A stretch of 64,000 nucleotides of DNA from Chamaecrista fasciculata (lineage: Eukaryota; Streptophyta; Magnoliopsida; Fabales; Fabaceae): the NCBI GenBank assembly GCA_003254925.1, contig QANZ01029088.1:236256-300255 (forward strand), written 5' to 3'. The translations under genes were made by a program, and so were the position numbers. Each line of letters opens with the position of its first letter. The stretch's first letter is position 1. Below the pieces are notes generated by a model. The model had not been told where the DNA came from. It ran no database searches and worked only from the letters and a program-made list of their open reading frames with translations. This document shows, in pieces, positions 1 to 12,013 of the stretch.

Positions 1-592
1 AATTTTTTTTGGATATATTGACATTTTTTTGTTGTTGTTCATATCATACAAATTTGATAACAAACAAAATTAGTTTATTGCTATCTATTTATTTTAATAA
101 ATATCATGGAAAAAATGCTTTTAAATAAAAAAAATAGTAACTAGGTTTTTGAGGAATTAGCTAAAATTTCTAAAATAAGTGTGTACGAGCGAAGCATAAC
201 TATGTGATATTCTATAAAATTGCCATAATAGTATGAGAAGATTTTAAATATATAAGAGTTATACTTGTTCATTAACTATTTTTAAAGAATTAAGAAATAT
301 ATGTCTATCTCCATGTCCAATCTCTTCTCCGATGATGAGTTTGGTATTAATTATATGTTAGATTGACATATATGTTGTATATGTCAAGACTCAAGAGTTT
401 TAAATCTGCAATTAAAAAGAATATTTATCTTTGGAGATATTACAATTAGATGTATAACTCAGGTAGCTAAATGCAATTTCTCCTTTAAATTTTATAGCTA
501 TATATACCATCATAGATGAAATGAAAGTACTTATGGCATACATGTTTGCTTCTACACGGTCATTTTTTATCTTCGTTTTCTTTAGGCAACGG

Positions 593-724
593 ATCCTTTG
601 TTGTACCTCACGATGTGCGGTGCGGTAGAGGCCAATAGCGTGGCGCCACGTGTGCAGACGCACCTACGTGGCGCCACGCCATTGGTCCCTGCCGCACCAC
701 ACATCATGCGATACAGCAGAGGAT
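593..724. repeat. GC-rich foldback element (MITE-like)
   Basis: Two long arms are near-perfect inverted repeats of each other. The left arm runs from atcctttgttgtac and the right arm ends in gcagaggat. Both meet near the middle around a shared tggcgccacg core. The GC content is far above the flanking AT-rich DNA. I find no convincing target-site duplication, so the superfamily is undecided. The open frame crossing it on the minus strand has no protein-like features and was not annotated. Confidence 0.75.
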
Positions 725-1516
725 TCACTATCTTTTCTTTTTAATTAATACTAGCTATATTATCTATACGCAAATAATTAAAAGTTTAGAGTATATTTCA
801 CTGAATGAAGTAGTTTGGGAAGAAATATAAAAGAGTACAAACAATTATGCATAAAAACAACATGATATACAAAATTAACTTTTTCTATAATTTTTTAAAA
901 GAATTTTATACGTCAGAATCTTAGAAAATATCGTATATCTATAATTTCAACTCCTAACCTTATTGTATGTAATCATTATAATAATATCAAAGGAAATGAT
1001 TTTATTTGTTTACATATTATATATGAAAATAAAAATTATATTATAATATCACTCAATTACTAATATATTTTTTTAAACATACTTATAATTATCTATAATT
1101 TAATATACATTTAAATATTAATAAAANAACTCCATTGAATTTCTTCTTTATATATATTTTTTCATAAAAACCACAATCAGTGACAGTGAGAGTCTTCTGG
1201 TCAATGTCTTTGTGTGTTTTTTTTTTTTACCATTTTCTCGTTTGATGCGTTGATTTCATATATTTGACAGAATCAAAATATAATGTTGCTTCCAATTAAT
1301 TTTATTACTGTTTGGCCATGTCAGCATATGTTAGCTGCATATATATTATTTATATATAAAAATGTAAGTCCACATCAGACATCTAATTGAAAAAAAAAAT
1401 CAAATCATGTTGAAGACTTAATTAAGAAATTAAATTAGAGAAATTCATTTAAAAGTTGCAACTTGCAACGTATTAATGACTTCAAAGTTATATGTATATT
1501 TATATATGCCATATTA
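725..1516. other. AT-rich intergenic DNA, nothing recognised
   Basis: Very AT-rich sequence with one ambiguous base near 1127. I see no coding frame, RNA gene or clear repeat. Confidence 0.5.
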
Positions 1517-1694
1517 TCTTATATTATATGGCTCCACCCCTTTCTAGTCGTCATCTTTTAAAACTATAGTACAAAATTAATAATAAGAGGAAAATTATTA
1601 TTTGATCCCTTCTTTTTTACTGAGTTAACGATTTAGTCCCTTATTTATTTTACATACATATTTGCGTGCCCGTTAGGGCACGCAAAACTTCTAG
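1517..1694 (+). mobile_element. Small non-autonomous Helitron (copy H1)
   Basis: It begins with TC (tcttatattatatggctcc) and ends in CTAG, preceded by a palindrome (gcgtgcccgttagggcacgc) about 8 bases upstream. The insertion lies between A (1516) and T (1695). TC start, subterminal hairpin, CTRR end and A/T insertion without duplication are the established Helitron signature. Three relatives sit at 2718-2997, 38423-38779 and 53686-53864. There is no Rep/helicase coding capacity. Confidence 0.85.
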
Positions 1695-2717
1695 TATTTA
1701 TATATGACTTCAAAGGTTCAACTCACAATTCACAAATTTACGCAGTCTTCACGCTTCAGCGGTTAAAATGCAAAGAAAGGTGAGTTTTGTCTTACTTTTT
1801 TTGTCTTACTTGAAAGATTCTAACGAAAGCTCATATATAAATTTACGAAATTTCCATGAATATTACTGCTGCAAAGTAAAACAAAAATTCTTATGAATTT
1901 TGAGAAGTCACAAAAGATTCTTTGATTTTTTTTAAATAAATAATTTTTTTAAAATTTAATTTATTTTCATTTTTTTACTGTCATTAATTTTAAGGAAAAA
2001 TTGAATTTACTCAATCTGAATTATGTGTTTAATTGCAATATTCTTCCTCCTAATTTATGAAAAATAAAATTAACTTTCGAATCTATTAATTGTGTAGCAA
2101 TGTCCCCCCATCATTAGCCACACCATTTTCTTTTTATTTTTTAAGTCTCATGTGAGTTACACATATTTTATAAAATTATTAAATAATTTTGAATGACCTA
2201 ATTACTCTTATATATATCTAACTAATTTTATAATTTAAAATATCTTATATTTCATATTTATATTTGGGTATTGGTAACCCTAATTAAAAAGATCAAAACT
2301 ACATTCATCTCTTGTTTGGTAACCCTAATAAACTTGTAACAAGTTTTGAAATTAAAATGTATGATATATTTTATAAATTTAAAAACATTATAACGTCATT
2401 TATGACATTTGACCATTTATGAAAGTATTATTTTTGCAACTTATAGGAACTTAAAAGATAGAAAGATAGCATGTAATTAATATATATTGGGGGACATTAC
2501 TAAGAAATTAATTGATTAGGAGGTTAATTGCTAATTTCCATAAAATAGGGAAATATTACTATAATAAATTAATTTTATTAAATGTTTTTTTATTAAAGAA
2601 CTTAACAGAAAACTTATTTCTATATAAAATAAAAAATTCAAAAAAAAAGTTAATCGTTTTGTAAAGTCCAAAGAAATTTTTGTACGAGAAAAAGAAAACA
2701 GACACACATAATATATA
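1695..2717. other. AT-rich intergenic DNA, nothing recognised
   Basis: AT-rich sequence between two Helitrons. Open frames here are low complexity and I saw no supportable gene. Confidence 0.5.
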
Positions 2718-2997
2718 CTAGAGGCTTTCCGTGCCCTAACGGGCACGGAAATATGTATGTAACATTTGATTTAACATTTGTAGTTATTCAGTAATTAAAT
2801 AGTATATTTATATTATTTAAGGACTAAATTGTTGGAAGTGTGAAAATTAAAAGAGCAAAAAATAAGTTTTCACTTTGTTAAATCTCATCTACTACTTTCT
2901 CTCTCCCATTATCTATATTTTTTCCTCTTTTAATATTTCAAAATGAAATTAATTTTGACCAACCAAAACACCCCTCACACATATAATATAGTATAGA
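2718..2997 (-). mobile_element. Small non-autonomous Helitron (copy H2) next to the RLP gene
   Basis: Read on the minus strand it starts TCTATACTATATTATATG and ends CTAG after the hairpin ccgtgccc/gggcacgg. It is inserted between A and T. Its 5' part resembles copy H3 at 38423 more than H1 or H4. The element stops 16 bases before the first ATG of the receptor-like gene frame and 81 bases before the likelier start at 3079. Much of that gene's proximal promoter is therefore transposon sequence. Confidence 0.82.
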
Positions 2998-3078
2998 TAT
3001 AGATATAGATGTATGTTTATGTGTATATATATGAGCAATGTGTTGAGGGAAAACCACATTAATCCGACAGGCAAAAAC

Positions 3079-6044
3079 ATGGGTAGATACCTAACTAGTG
3101 TGGTGAGATTTGTTATTCTACTACTGTCTTTCTCTGAAATTTTTCTATTATGTTTGTGTGGAAATTCAAGCATGGGATGCAAGGAACAAGAGAAGCAAGC
3201 TCTTCTCAAGTTCAAATCAACCCTCAATGATCCATCCCAAAGGCTTTCTTCATGGATTAATTCCTCCAATAGTGATTGTTGCCAATGGAGTGGCATACTT
3301 TGTCACAATCTCACTGGCCATGTTCTTGAGCTTAACCTGAGAAATCCATGTTATATGGGCAATGAAGTTTGTGCCTATGGCCAATATTCTCTTGAATCCT
3401 CACAACTTCATTCATCTCTAATGCAATTGCAACATTTGGAAAAGTTGGATTTGAGTGGAAACAATTTCCATGGGATCCCAATTCCCTCATTCCTCTCTTC
3501 CATGGAGCAATTGAGATATCTTTCTCTATCCGACGCGGTTTTTGGTGGGAAGATTCTTGAAAATCTAGGCAACCTCAGTAATCTACAGTATCTTGATCTC
3601 AGCATCAATGATTTCCTCATCAATGACATGAACTGGGTCTCTAGACTCCAATCATTGCAACATCTTGACATGAGCTATAATTACCTTGGGAGTGCACACA
3701 ATTTGATTGAGGTAATTTACAAGCTTCCTTCTTTGTTACACTTGCATTTGAGTGGTTTTGGAGTTCAAACCTTGATCCCTAGTCCACTTCTTATAAATTT
3801 CACATATGTTCCAAAGGTTCAAGTCCTTGATCTTGTTGACAATGGGATTATTGAAGGTCCTATTCTTGATGCTTTTCAAAACATGGCTTCTGTTAGAGTC
3901 CTTGACCTTTCTATGAACAATCTTAGTTCTCTTCCAAAGTGGTTGAGTAAATTCCATTCGCTTGAGGAAGTAAATATCCCAGAAAATGCACTTCTTGGCC
4001 CTATCCCTCTTGCTCTTCGAAACTTGAGTAGTTCCATTAGAGTCCTTGACCTTTCTGGAAACAACCTCAGCTTAGTTCCATCATGGTTAGGTGAGTTCAA
4101 GAGTCTTCAAAGCCTAAATCTTGCCTTCAATAAACTCAGCGCCACAGAATCTCCTCTACCATCAATTTTGAGAAACATGTGTCAGCTAAAAAGTTTAGAC
4201 TTGTCAAATAATGGCTTGCAAGGTGAGGTATTTGGAGATCATGAATTATTTGGATGCGTCAAACATGACTTAGAGAAACTAGATTTAAGTCAAAATGAAT
4301 TCAATGACACTTTGCCAACTTGGTTGGGTCAATTTGAAAATCTAAGAGACATCCATATAGCAAAAACTTTTTTCCATGGTCCCATTCCCTCTTCTCTTGG
4401 AAATTTGTCTCAATTGACAAAACTTGACCTTGTTGGCAATCATTTGAATGGATCAATTCCAAATAGTCTTGCCCTACTTGTGAATCTGACATACTTGCGT
4501 CTTTCTTACAATGCATTAGAAGGGGTTGTTCCTAAAGGTCTTGGAAAACTTGTAAAGTTGACTTTACTTGACCTCTCAAAAAATCATCTTAATGGCACCA
4601 TACCTCCAAGTCTAGGTCAACTTGTAAATCTAGAAGATCTCAGCCTTTCTAATAACAACTTACATGGTGAAATTCCCAAAAGTTTTGGTCAACTTTTGCA
4701 TCTATTAGAATTAGATCTTTCTTCTAACATTTTGGAGGGTGAAATTTCTGATATAAAAGAGTGGTCTTCATTCAAGAACCTCACTATATTGAATCTCTCC
4801 AATAATCAAATTAGTGGATCACTTCCTGAAAATATTGTAGATACAATGCCAAGGTTGAAGTCATTGATTCTTGGAAATAACATCATGAATGGCTCAATAC
4901 CACATACCTTGTGCAAATTTGAGGCCTTGAGCAAACTTGATCTGTCAAAGAACAAATTATCAGGTGAAATTCCAAATTGCTGGAGGAATAATCAAGCATG
5001 GGATGTAATAAACTTGTCATCCAAGGTGAGCTCCCATCGTCTTTGAAAAATTTAAAGCAACTGATAATTTTGGATCTCGGCGAGAATCGATTTTCTGGGA
5101 ATATACCATCATCATGGACAAGAAACACCTTTCCCTCACTTCACATTCTTAGATTAAGGCAAAATATGTTGAGTGGTATGATTCCTTTGGAGTTTTGCCA
5201 TCTCAGTTCTCTCCAAATTTTGGACCTTGCCAATAACAACTTAACAGGTTTAATACCCAATTGTGTTGGCAATCTTACAGGAATGATGAACAAGTCCAAT
5301 TTGTCACATGCCAAAGTGAAGTTTGATTTCAATTTCTTCGTGGACAACTTCGTCGACGAGTGGTCTGATAAGGATGTGAAAGAAATTCTAAAGGGGATTG
5401 AGTTTGATTATGTGAAGATTTTGAAGTTTGTAGTGAACCTGGATCTGTCAGATAACAATCTGGTTGGATCCATTCCTGCAGAAGTAACCAAGCTCACTGG
5501 ATTAATTGGCTTGAACCTTTCAAACAATCATTTGAAAGGTGAGATCCCTGAGATGATAGGGAATATGCAATGGCTTGAATCCTTGGACATCTCAAATAAC
5601 CAAATTTCAGGCAAAATCCCAAATAGCATGTCATCTCTAACTTTTTTGAGCCACTTAAACTTGTCATACAATAACTTTTCAGGGCCAATTCCGAGCGAAA
5701 ATCAATTCTTAACTCTTGATGGCCCATATGTATATGCTGGAAATCCTTATCTCTGTGGAGCCCCACTTCCCAGAAAGTGTCCTGGAGATGATGATTCTCA
5801 TCAAATTCCTGAAAGCAAAGACTTTGAAGATGAGAATGATTCAGAGAAATTCTTGTTGTACTCTGTAGTGGCAGTAGGATTTGCATCTGGTTTTTGGGGA
5901 GCAATTGGTATTTTAATCTTCAAGAGAAATTGGAGACATGCTTGTTTTCAACTAGTGGAAGATGTTGCAGATGAACTATACATTGCCACTATGTTGAAGA
6001 TGAAGAAGCTGAAGAGGGTGTTGAGAATCCATGCCAATAATTGA
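3079..6044 (+). pseudogene. LRR receptor-like protein (Cf/EIX type), broken by an internal frameshift
   Basis: Extracellular leucine-rich-repeat receptor-like proteins sit in the plasma membrane and sense pathogen or developmental ligands with partner kinases. From the ATG at 3079 the frame gives a hydrophobic signal peptide (VRFVILLLSFSEIFLLCL), a paired-cysteine N-cap (CKEQEKQALLKFKSTL, then DCCQWSGILC) and a long run of 23-24-residue LRRs. The first frame stops at 5046. A second overlapping frame from about 4998 to 6044 supplies the remaining LRRs, an acidic juxtamembrane stretch, a membrane helix (LLYSVVAVGFASGFWGAIGI) and a short basic cytoplasmic tail with no kinase domain. At the junction INLSSK meets IQGELPSSLKN. 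Family members normally have one further repeat between these, so I infer a deletion of about one LRR (some 71-74 bases) that also shifted the frame. An upstream in-frame ATG lies at 3013. The gene has no intron. Assembly error is the alternative. Confidence 0.85.
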
Positions 6045-6688
6045 CCTATAAATGTATATTTGTGCCGCTATTTTCTTTCTCAATCTAGAAATGTATGTGG
6101 CTTTTTAATAAAATTTATGCAGTCTTTCAGAAGTTGCTTGTGTCATTTTTAAGCCATAATATGGTGTGTTTGAAGTTTTGATGAATAAATTATGTCTTGT
6201 GCCTTGGTGTGATTGCATCATTACAATGACAGGAAAATTATAGCACATTAATTTAATTCAACCATCTGTGCTCCAAAGAGTACTTTTTGACACCTAATGA
6301 ATTTCATGTATCTCAAGAACACATAACATCAAGCACTATATATATATATATATATGTTCTAATAGATACATATTCTGCTACAAAAAACCAAAGTTCAGAT
6401 GCAATATGGCAGAGAAAATACAATTGACAAAGATGAATATAGCTCATGGAGCAGTATAAGAGTGGAACTTAATATTTGGACTAATTTTCATTTTCTTAGT
6501 TCAAAAATTACTCACAAAATAAACTGGACACAGATTAGTGCACTTAAGACAGACTTCAAATTTAGATAGAAAATTACAAGCATAATCAAAGATCATTGAA
6601 AAACCAATGGATCTAATTAGTAATTAACCTAAGAAAGATAACTTTTTCAAGATGACACAGCTTGAACAAATGTGTCTGGCAAGAGAGA
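6045..6688. other. 3' flank of the receptor-like gene
   Basis: It contains a probable 3' UTR with aataaaa-like signals near 6105 and a short (TA)n run at about 6336-6354. No other feature seen. Confidence 0.5.
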
Positions 6689-6775
6689 AAAAGACTAGTG
6701 TCTTCGGGCTACGGAGGATTAGTCCTTAGCTCATCGGGCTGGGGATACCTTGGGCAACAAAAAAAAAGACTAGTT
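6689..6775 (+). mobile_element. 5'-truncated SINE tail
   Basis: The segment ggattagtcc...gggctggggatacctt followed by an A-rich end matches the 3' part of the tRNA-derived SINE at 39367-39552. Both sides carry aaaagactagt (about 6689-6699 and 6765-6775), a plausible target-site duplication, so this looks like an insertion truncated at its 5' end. Confidence 0.7.
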
Positions 6776-7142
6776 TCATGCTCTCTCTTTTGTTTTTTTA
6801 ATTTCTTTTGTAATTCGTTTCCATCAAACTTAAAACTAGTTTGTTAACATATAAAATTATTTTACAAAGTTAATCTACAAATAAATTATACGTGGAGAAA
6901 ATTTAGAAAAGAAATAAATGAACAATTGTAATCAATTGATGACTGAATTAATAGTTATAAATAATTGAATGAATTTTTTTTCAGATATTTTATATATAAA
7001 TAAAATCTTGATTATTTTGAAATTAAATTTTAATTACGCAAAGTTTGATTTATAAAAAAATTATCATATGAACTAAATAATAGAGAGGAGAGTGAGAGCT
7101 AGTAACTCAGCTAATAGGCATGTGAACGAAACCCTTCTAAAT

Positions 7143-7195
7143 GTCCCACATCGGGCAACATTAACTAGCTCTATGCATGAGAGTTGTATAAAATC
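7143..7195 (+). promoter_or_regulatory. snRNA promoter: USE and TATA box
   Basis: gtcccacatcg at 7143-7153 matches the plant snRNA upstream sequence element RTCCCACATCG. A TATA box (tataaaatc) lies at 7187-7195. The gap between them is 33 bases, the spacing known for Pol II plant snRNA genes (Pol III genes have about one helical turn less). Confidence 0.88.
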
Positions 7196-7218
7196 TGAAG
7201 TAGGCATTCACCGTTAAC

Positions 7219-7344
7219 CACGCAGCCACGCGATGTGCACAGAGCGAACTATTCTTTCGCCTTTTACTAAAGAATACCGTGTGCACGTCGCTTACAGTGG
7301 CATACGCTTATTTTTGGAGGAGATTCTTCTTTTTGGAGAAATTC
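7219..7344 (+). ncRNA. U5: U5 spliceosomal snRNA gene
   Basis: U5 snRNA is the core RNA of the U5 snRNP. Its loop I aligns exon ends during splicing. The invariant loop cgccttttact is seen at 7258-7268, closed by a perfect 7-bp stem (attcttt/aaagaat). Outside an internal loop, a 10-bp stem pairs cgatgtgcac (7231-7240) with gtgcacgtcg (7281-7290). A Sm-like site (tatttttgg) lies near 7310, followed by a short 3' hairpin. The 5' end is estimated from the TATA box and may be off by several bases. The 3' end is set just before the 3' box. Intact promoter, body and 3' signal argue for a working gene. Confidence 0.88.
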
Positions 7345-7360
7345 CATAATTCTAGTGAAA
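7345..7360 (+). terminator. Plant snRNA 3' box
   Basis: ca-taattct-agtgaaa fits the plant snRNA 3'-end formation consensus CA(N3-10)AGTNNAA, placed directly after the U5 3' hairpin. Confidence 0.75.
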
Positions 7361-8104
7361 AGCTTTAATTATTTTTTAGATTATTAGATTAGATTAGATG
7401 ACGAAGCCTAGGACTCTATAATTTGATAATTTACAGGAGCATGATAACATGCCAACAAAATAATATAGAAGTTTAAAGATTGGATCCTTTGTACTTTTCT
7501 CTTATTTATAAAGTAAAAGAGAGAAACAATGTAAATTTTATAAAATAGTAAAGAGTATAAAATAACAATTTGAAACATTAAAATGGTATTATTTTTTAGT
7601 CTTTAAAAGAACAAAATGATATACTTTATAGATTAATCAGTAAATCATTTCGATCTTTTAAGGATCAAGTTATCAGTTGGGTAATCTTTCAGAGACCAAA
7701 TTATTAATTTACTCATTTAAATATGTAAGATCTACATTTTCTCTTTGTTTCTCTTTCTTTTTCTTTTTTTTTTCTAACTCCAAAAAATATAGAGAAAGAA
7801 AATGTGATCATCTTATTCTAAAATATTACTGTGTTTTGGCCCAAATATCAAAATGTTTAAGGTATGCCATATTATTATGACTATTTGATGCAATTATTGG
7901 ACAATATCATCTGGAAAATAATGAGTTTTAGGAGGCTACGGATCCCTCCATCTAGTCCTCTCTCTAGGGCCTTGATTTACTAATAATTTGACATTTAAAA
8001 TTAATTATCGAACAAAATTGAACGGAATACCATTAAATTAATGCCTATAACAAGTGGAATATGACATCGCCAAAACAATGAAACATACTAAAACATGACA
8101 ATAC

Positions 8105-8105
<1 letters not shown>
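7361..8105. other. AT-rich intergenic DNA
   Basis: No gene seen. Short stretches (atttagtctttaaaag and similar) resemble decayed foldback MITE arms found elsewhere in the window. Confidence 0.45.

Positions 8106-8178
<73 letters not shown>
8106..8178. repeat. (ATA/AAT)n microsatellite
   Basis: About 24 uninterrupted trinucleotide units, likely to vary in length between individuals. Confidence 0.97.
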
Positions 8179-8383
8179 CTTATGACGATACATAATATTA
8201 ATATTGTATATTCACTGACAAGCTAGTCTTCTCACCCATACCTTTACTCATTAGAAACTATACCTTATATCACCAAAAAATAGAAGAACGAAACTGTACC
8301 TTAAATTACATATGCCCTAACAGCAAAAGTTTCCTCAAAACATATTTATAGATGTATTCATGTATGCATCTAGTTTCTTCTAT

Positions 8384-10075
8384 TCATTGCTTTTTAGGCC
8401 GGAACTCAACACCTTCAACTACAATGTCACTTTTGGTGTATCCGCAATTAGTCTCTCCTATTCTAAACTCCACCAAGTCATCATCATTTTCATTGAAGAA
8501 GTCTCCCATTTCAACTTCCATCCACCCATCTTCTCTCTGATGAACACCATCTCCTGGAGGGTCTAGAATCACTCTTTTAACGTTTGACAAGCTTCCTACA
8601 TGATTTATTGTAAAATCAACATGTCTATTTTTGAAACCACGTCTTTGTCCCTTAAACTTGAAGTGAAATACTACAGTATATGCTGTTTTGGGGGACAGAA
8701 CTTTAGTCCTGAAGCTTCCTCTCACTTCAAACCACCACACATACTTGAGCGTTGCCACTAGAGAAAACCTGTAAAAGCAGAGTAACCATACATTCTGCCC
8801 ATTAGCGGAAATGCAACAACCATAACATTGAGAATCAGTCTTATTAGTCCATGAAAGATTGATTGTAAATGCATCTTTTGAGACTAAATCTTATAATTTT
8901 ATCTTTCATGGACTAAATTAAAACATTTATTAAATTTGATTTAATGTTTTAGAAAGAAAATTAAATTGATATTGTACATGCATCTTTTGAGACTATTTGA
9001 TCCTCTTTCTAAAACATTAATTCAAATTTAATAATAAATGCATCAATTGGTATCCACACCAAAAAGATCAAATTAATTTTAATGATATCTTTTAGGGAAT
9101 AAATCTTACAATATAAACCAGGACTGAATTGAAACATCTGTCATTTTTCATAACCAAATTCATTAATTTACTCTTGACAAAATGTAGAAGTTCACACGTT
9201 CCTTTCTCTTACACTTTTTTATCCACTAACTAAGTTTCTAAAAGCAACACCTGAGATTTCTAGCAATCATGTAAAGCAGAAGGGAGGAAAGCAAACCTGG
9301 ATTCTGGAACAGAAGTCCAAGCCCAATACTGAGGTGTGTCTCCCCAAATGATGCCGAGGCTCTTTGCACCAATCATGTAGCACTTTTTACCACTTACTTT
9401 CTCCAACCAGAAACTCTTAATCATCCATCCACAATATCAACAATTACATTCATTCATGCATCCAAAAGGCAGATTTCAAATGGAATTTACCAAAATTTAC
9501 GCAAGCAAAATAATAAGATCGATATATAACACCTAAAAAGAAAGGTGATTATAGCAGACAAATCATAATTATAACTTCGATTAGCGGAATAGGGATCATG
9601 ATTTCCTAGTTTACTGCCGCAAAACAAATTAAAATACTCCAATCGAACAAAAGAAAGGGGTTTGAATTTCTTGAACAGAGTGAGTTATCGCTCTCAACAA
9701 ATTCAACAACAGAATAAATTTCTCAAACAAAAATCGTAACAGAAATTAGAGAGTGAAAATGAGTTTGGAGTATCGCAGTGACTATACCATGTTGCCATCG
9801 GCCAAAAGAAGAGGATGATCAGAAAGATGAAGGTACAATTGCTTGGCGGGAAGGGAAATTAGGTTTAGGTTTAGGTTTGGATCTGAGGAATTAGCGAGGA
9901 TGTGGTTGAAATCGGAGGGGAGGAATCGTCGCCAGGCGGCATCGGAATCGGCGGCTTGTTTGAAAGCGGGAGAAAGGAGGGATGATCGAGCAGCATCTTT
10001 GGGAGAAGTGAAGGAGATGATGTTGGAGATGCAATCGCTGGGTAAAACGTCCGTCATATCCATCGCGTGAATCAA
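8384..10075 (-). CDS. F-box protein PP2-B type (three exons, intact)
   Basis: The gene encodes an SCF ubiquitin-ligase substrate adaptor with a C-terminal phloem-protein-2-like lectin domain. Exons on the minus strand are 10075-9788, 9415-9297 and 8768-8384. All junctions are GT-AG and phases agree, giving 263 residues if the first ATG is used. Exon 1 has the F-box (VLPSDCISNIISFTSPKDAA, then SDAAWRRFLPSD). Exon 2 carries SFWLEK, GKKCYM and WGDTPQYWAW, which open the PP2 domain. Exon 3 continues RFSLVATLKYVWWFEVRG and ends with an acidic stretch and VEGVEFRPKK. Three in-frame ATGs lie within seven codons (10075, 10063, 10057), so the exact start is open. Many PP2-B proteins bind N-glycans. 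The substrate here is unknown. Confidence 0.92.
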
Positions 10076-10229
10076 TCAATCTACTACGAACACGAGCAAA
10101 GGCAATGAATGAATGAGTATTATGTGAAGCAAAAACGAAGAAGCCTCTCTTCCTTCCTTGAGTCTTCTTTTCTCGTGCTTGACTTGTGAGTTATCGACCA
10201 TTTCAATGACTACTATGTCCAAAAAAAAC

Positions 10230-11200
10230 AAGTGTATTCAGAAAATCTAATATTCAAAAACTTGCTCGCTAAGAGTAGCGGTGCCGACCCAGTACAAGGC
10301 CATCCTCTGCCATGAGTTTGAAGAGTAGCGGTGCCCTCCCGAAATTATCAGCTCCGGACTAGAGTAATCCCGCATTTGGTATGCGGATTGAGAAATTAGT
10401 CCTATAAATATTGTATTCACAGGAATAGGATAATTTCCTAAAATAGCTATTTTCTAATCCCACCCTAGGACATGAGTTTGAAGAATAGCGGTGAGGTTAT
10501 TCCAATCTCAGCCTGGGTTTTGGTACACGGATTGAAAAAATAGTTCCGAGATTATGAGCTTGGACTAGAGTAATTCCGCGTTTGGTACGTGGATTGTGAA
10601 ATTAGTCCTGAGAATATTATATTCTCAGGAATAGGATAATTTCCTAAAATAGCTATTTTTCCAATCCCATGACAAGGAATTATTTTTCCAATCCAAAATT
10701 ACTTTACTACCCTTAATAAATTTCCTCTAATTAATTAATTCTTTCTCTACAAACCCGGTTACTTTTCATCTTTGTCATTTTACAACTCTTTGTTGAGTGA
10801 GACTTTTTTAGACAATTTTATTATATTGAGAATTATGGACATTGTGTTATGAAATAATATTTTTCTCATGAATCTATTAATGTTATTTAAAAATTTTAAT
10901 TATGATATAATTATTTCTTTATGATATAGTATTTTTCTCATGAATTTTTTTGAAGAATTTCTACATTTGATAAACTTTTGGTTGGTTGAGAATAAAAAGT
11001 CAAGAGCATATTTGTAAAAGTATTAAACATTCCCAAGAATATCAAAGTTGAACCAAACATAAGATTGTAACATTCCTAGGAATATTGCAAAATAATCCTA
11101 GGATTATTTTAACTCATCCAAACAGACATTCTTATAATCCTAGGAATCTTATTCCTGGGATTCTCGGGATTGAAAAAATAATATGTGTACCAAACGCCCC
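10230..11200. repeat. Decayed TIR-type element with internal direct repeat
   Basis: A block running from ggactagagtaat through ggataatttcctaaaatag occurs twice (about 10354-10452 and 10556-10655). The right side ends taccaaacgcccccttaa, resembling the GGGGGCGTTTGGTA end of PIF/Harbinger-like elements with a TTA target. Weaker inverted matches lie between (cgtttggtac, aatccta). I cannot fix the left end. Confidence 0.45.
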
Positions 11201-11284
11201 CTTAATTTATTCATCATCCAGCTGTTGTCATTCTCTTCGAAAATACTTTTATCGGCGAAAGTGTTGTTCGAACCCCTAATGTAT

Positions 11285-11975
11285 GAGGTCATTTTTAGCT
11301 ATATCTCTAACGTTTTGTTGGGTCAATTATACCCCAACGTTTTATATTTGAGTCAATTATACCTCAACTCGGTAGTTTTTTTTTTATTTTAAGGTTCTTA
11401 AGTTTCCACTATTTAAAAATCATTCACTCTTTCAAGATTTTTCTTTCACATGAGTCTCTAACTAATTACAGAACAATCCAGAATTTTTTTTCATCTTTAA
11501 CAAATCGAACCCTACAATTGAGAAACCCGAAAAATCTCTCCCCTCTATTTTTCACAGTTCCGGCAACCATGCACAAACTCGTCGGTGAGCCTCGAATACA
11601 GAGAAATCGAGCAGAAATACCAATAGCTCTAGTTCCCGACGTTAACACACAATCTCTGGTAGCGGTGCCTTCGTGGTTGTCGAAATTGAGAAGTAATTTA
11701 GGACAGACTAGGAAGCTGAGGACAACGACGAGAAAGACCATGTCGACGGAAATGAGGACAAAATGGATGGTGACGATGAAGTGTGGTGGTGATATTTTAG
11801 GATAAAAGAAGGAGGGTTGTTAATACCTTCTAAGGATCTGTTTGTTAAAGATGAAAAACATTCTAGACTATTCTGTAATTAGCTACGAGGTGAGGTATAA
11901 TTGACTCAAATGTGAAACGTTGGGGGGCATAGTTGATAAAAAGAAATGTTGGGGATATAACTGAAAATGAACTCA
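11285..11975. mobile_element. Mutator-like foldback element with non-coding interior
   Basis: tttgttgggtcaattatacc and gagtcaattatacctcaac (11310-11375) recur inverted at about 11890-11970 (gaggtataattgactcaaa, ggggatataac). The roughly 500-bp interior has open frames on both strands (11518-11805 plus, 11466-11741 minus), but neither looks like a known protein. A related end fragment is at 42060-42150. The exact ends and TSD are not resolved. Confidence 0.6.
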
Positions 11976-12013
11976 TACATTGGGCGTACCAACGGTACTT
12001 TTGCCTACTTATA

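Noticed and set aside
412..663. 83-codon minus-strand frame
   Set aside because: It crosses the foldback element and has no domain or plausible composition.
5020..5060. aaggtgagc in the receptor-like gene as a real splice donor restoring the frame
   Set aside because: No convincing acceptor follows at a usable distance, and the second frame's LRR code resumes immediately. A deletion explains it better.
8106..8178. CRISPR-like regular repeat
   Set aside because: A simple trinucleotide microsatellite in a plant genome; no spacers.
11466..11805. Overlapping frames on both strands as genes
   Set aside because: They lie inside a TIR element, overlap each other and match nothing I recognise.
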